DNA of 34,316 nucleotides, from NCBI GenBank assembly GCA_937952235.1, contig CALFZM010000211.1, forward strand, positions 1 through 34,316, written 5' to 3'. The position numbers and the translations under genes are program-made. Shown in pieces: positions 33,219-34,316 of this stretch (position 1 is the first letter of the stretch; each line of letters starts with the position of its first letter). This DNA comes from an uncultured Opitutia bacterium (GTDB taxonomy: Bacteria; Verrucomicrobiota; Verrucomicrobiia; Opitutales; Opitutaceae). The notes under the pieces are model-generated. The model had not been told where the DNA came from and made no database searches. It saw only the letters and a program-made list of their open reading frames with translations.

Positions 33219-34316
33219 GAGTGCTGCACTGCCCGGCCACGGTCGGCGGCAACCCGCAGGGCCTGAGCCGCGCGGAGCGGAAGCTCGGCTGCGCGAGCGA
33301 ATCGTGGACGCTCGTGCAGAATCATTTTCAGTTCCCCGCCGACCGCGTGATCTGCCCCTCGGGCGGGCGCCTCGCGCGCGCCGTCCTGCGCTGGCGTGCG
33401 ATCGCGCAGATGCTCGGGAAGTTCGACGTCGTGCACTTCAATTTCGGCGGCTCGTTCGCACCGATCCGGATCGCGACCGCGCACCGCGGCGCCTGGGCGC
33501 GCGCGTACAACCGGCTCTGGGCAGGGCGCTGGGAGCTGGCCGATGTGGCGTGGGCGCGGCGCCGCGGCGCCGTCATCGCGGTCACCTACCAGGGTGACGA
33601 CGCCCGCCAGGGCGATGTCTGCCGGGCGCACTATCCTGTCCATTTCGTGCACCACGTTCCGCCCGGCTACTACACGGACGAGACCGACCGGCACAAACGC
33701 GAGCGCATCGCATGCTTCGACCGCCAGGCCGACCTGATCTACGCGCTCAATCCGGACCTGCTCCGCGTGCTGCCGGCGCGGGCGCAGTTCCTGCCGTATG
33801 CGAGCGTCGACCCGTCCGAATGGACGCCCGCTTACCCGGAGGCGCTGCCGGCCCGCCCGCTCGTCGTCCACGCGCCGAGCCACCGCGCGGTCAAGGGCAC
33901 GGCCTTCCTGCTCGCGGCGGTCGAGCGGCTCAAGGCGGAGGGCGTCGACTTTCGTTTCCAGCTCGTCGAAGGCCTGGCCCACGCCGAGGCGCGCCGGCTC
34001 TATGCCGCGGCGGACCTGGCCGTGGACCAGTTGCTCGCCGGTTTCTACGGGGCGTTTGCCGTCGAGCTCATGGCGCTGGGCAAGCCGGTCATCTGCCAGT
34101 TGCACGCACCCGACCTCGAGCGGCTTCCCGCCGGCATGCGCCGGGACCTGCCGTTGATTCACGCCGATCCCGATTCGATCCACCGTATCCTGCGCGAATG
34201 GCTCACCACCCGTCGCGGCGAGCTGCGCGCCGCCGGGGAGCGCAGCCGGGCGTTTGTCGCGCGCTGGCACGATCCGGCGCGCGTGGCGGAAGGAGTCGTG
34301 GCCGACTACCGGCGGG
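33215..34316 (+). CDS. GT4-like glycosyltransferase, incomplete at right edge (at least 367 aa)
   Basis: The frame is open from ATG 33215 to the end of the window with no stop, so the gene is cut at its 3' end. It begins MRVLHCPATVGGNPQGLS, a short first strand and glycine-rich loop typical of GT-B enzymes. HAPSHRAVKGT (219-229) and GFYGAFAVELMALGKPV (276-292, Glu284) match the motifs of the preceding gene at similar spacing. It lacks the membrane anchor of that protein. Little more than the tail of the final helix should be missing, judging by the paralogue. The sugar and acceptor are unknown; the coupling to its paralogue suggests successive transfers in one repeat unit. Confidence 0.87.
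   Translation, partial: MRVLHCPATVGGNPQGLSRAERKLGCASESWTLVQNHFQFPADRVICPSGGRLARAVLRWRAIAQMLGKFDVVHFNFGGSFAPIRIATAHRGAWARAYNRLWAGRWELADVAWARRRGAVIAVTYQGDDARQGDVCRAHYPVHFVHHVPPGYYTDETDRHKRERIACFDRQADLIYALNPDLLRVLPARAQFLPYASVDPSEWTPAYPEALPARPLVVHAPSHRAVKGTAFLLAAVERLKAEGVDFRFQLVEGLAHAEARRLYAAADLAVDQLLAGFYGAFAVELMALGKPVICQLHAPDLERLPAGMRRDLPLIHADPDSIHRILREWLTTRRGELRAAGERSRAFVARWHDPARVAEGVVADYRR

Overview
The window is a high-GC, densely coding bacterial segment, probably chromosomal, given over almost entirely to surface-polysaccharide and glycoconjugate assembly. It also holds one unusual operon for exported proteins. The high GC, frequent 4-base stop/start overlaps, scarce Shine-Dalgarno sequences, profusion of glycosyltransferases and dispersed hairpin repeats of the 'cccacggaatacacgga' type suggest a verrucomicrobium, possibly Opitutaceae. 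That assignment is an inference: no rRNA or universal marker gene is present.

Layout. (1) 125-14575, mostly minus strand: seven large polytopic membrane proteins of the GT-C glycosyltransferase type, several joined by ATGA overlaps, with an embedded GtrB-like GT2 gene (6901-7899). A second DPM1-like GT2 gene follows at 14777-15466. One SAM-dependent methyltransferase gene (3753-4502) lies on the plus strand inside the block. GT2 enzymes of these types typically charge a polyprenyl-phosphate carrier, and GT-C enzymes use such lipid-linked sugars on the outer face of the membrane, so the block reads as a lipid-linked-sugar glycosylation module. (2) 15585-23108, plus strand: a tight three-gene operon encoding exported proteins of 373, 418 and 1709 residues that I cannot assign to a known family. 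The giant third protein appears to carry, in order, divergent copies of the first two proteins. These are followed by a hydrophobic segment, five helix-turn-helix-like segments at about 110-residue spacing, and a C-terminal module resembling ones I recall from polymorphic-toxin-like proteins. (3) 23139-27147, minus strand: a rhamnosyltransferase-like GT2, a GT4 glycosyltransferase and a glutamine-dependent asparagine synthase. (4) 27530-34316, plus strand: an NAD-dependent sugar epimerase, a second asparagine synthase, a Wzx-type flippase and two paralogous GT4 glycosyltransferases, the last cut by the window edge. Regions 3 and 4 diverge from a 382-bp intergenic region containing two nested inverted repeats. 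Together they look like an O-antigen, capsule or exopolysaccharide locus: nucleotide-sugar modification, assembly on a lipid carrier, flipping, and amidation of a sugar acid or peptide.

The strongest candidate for something undescribed is the 15585-23108 operon. Its domain relationships were read by eye and need a profile search. I see no tRNA, rRNA, CRISPR array, transposase or integrase in the window.
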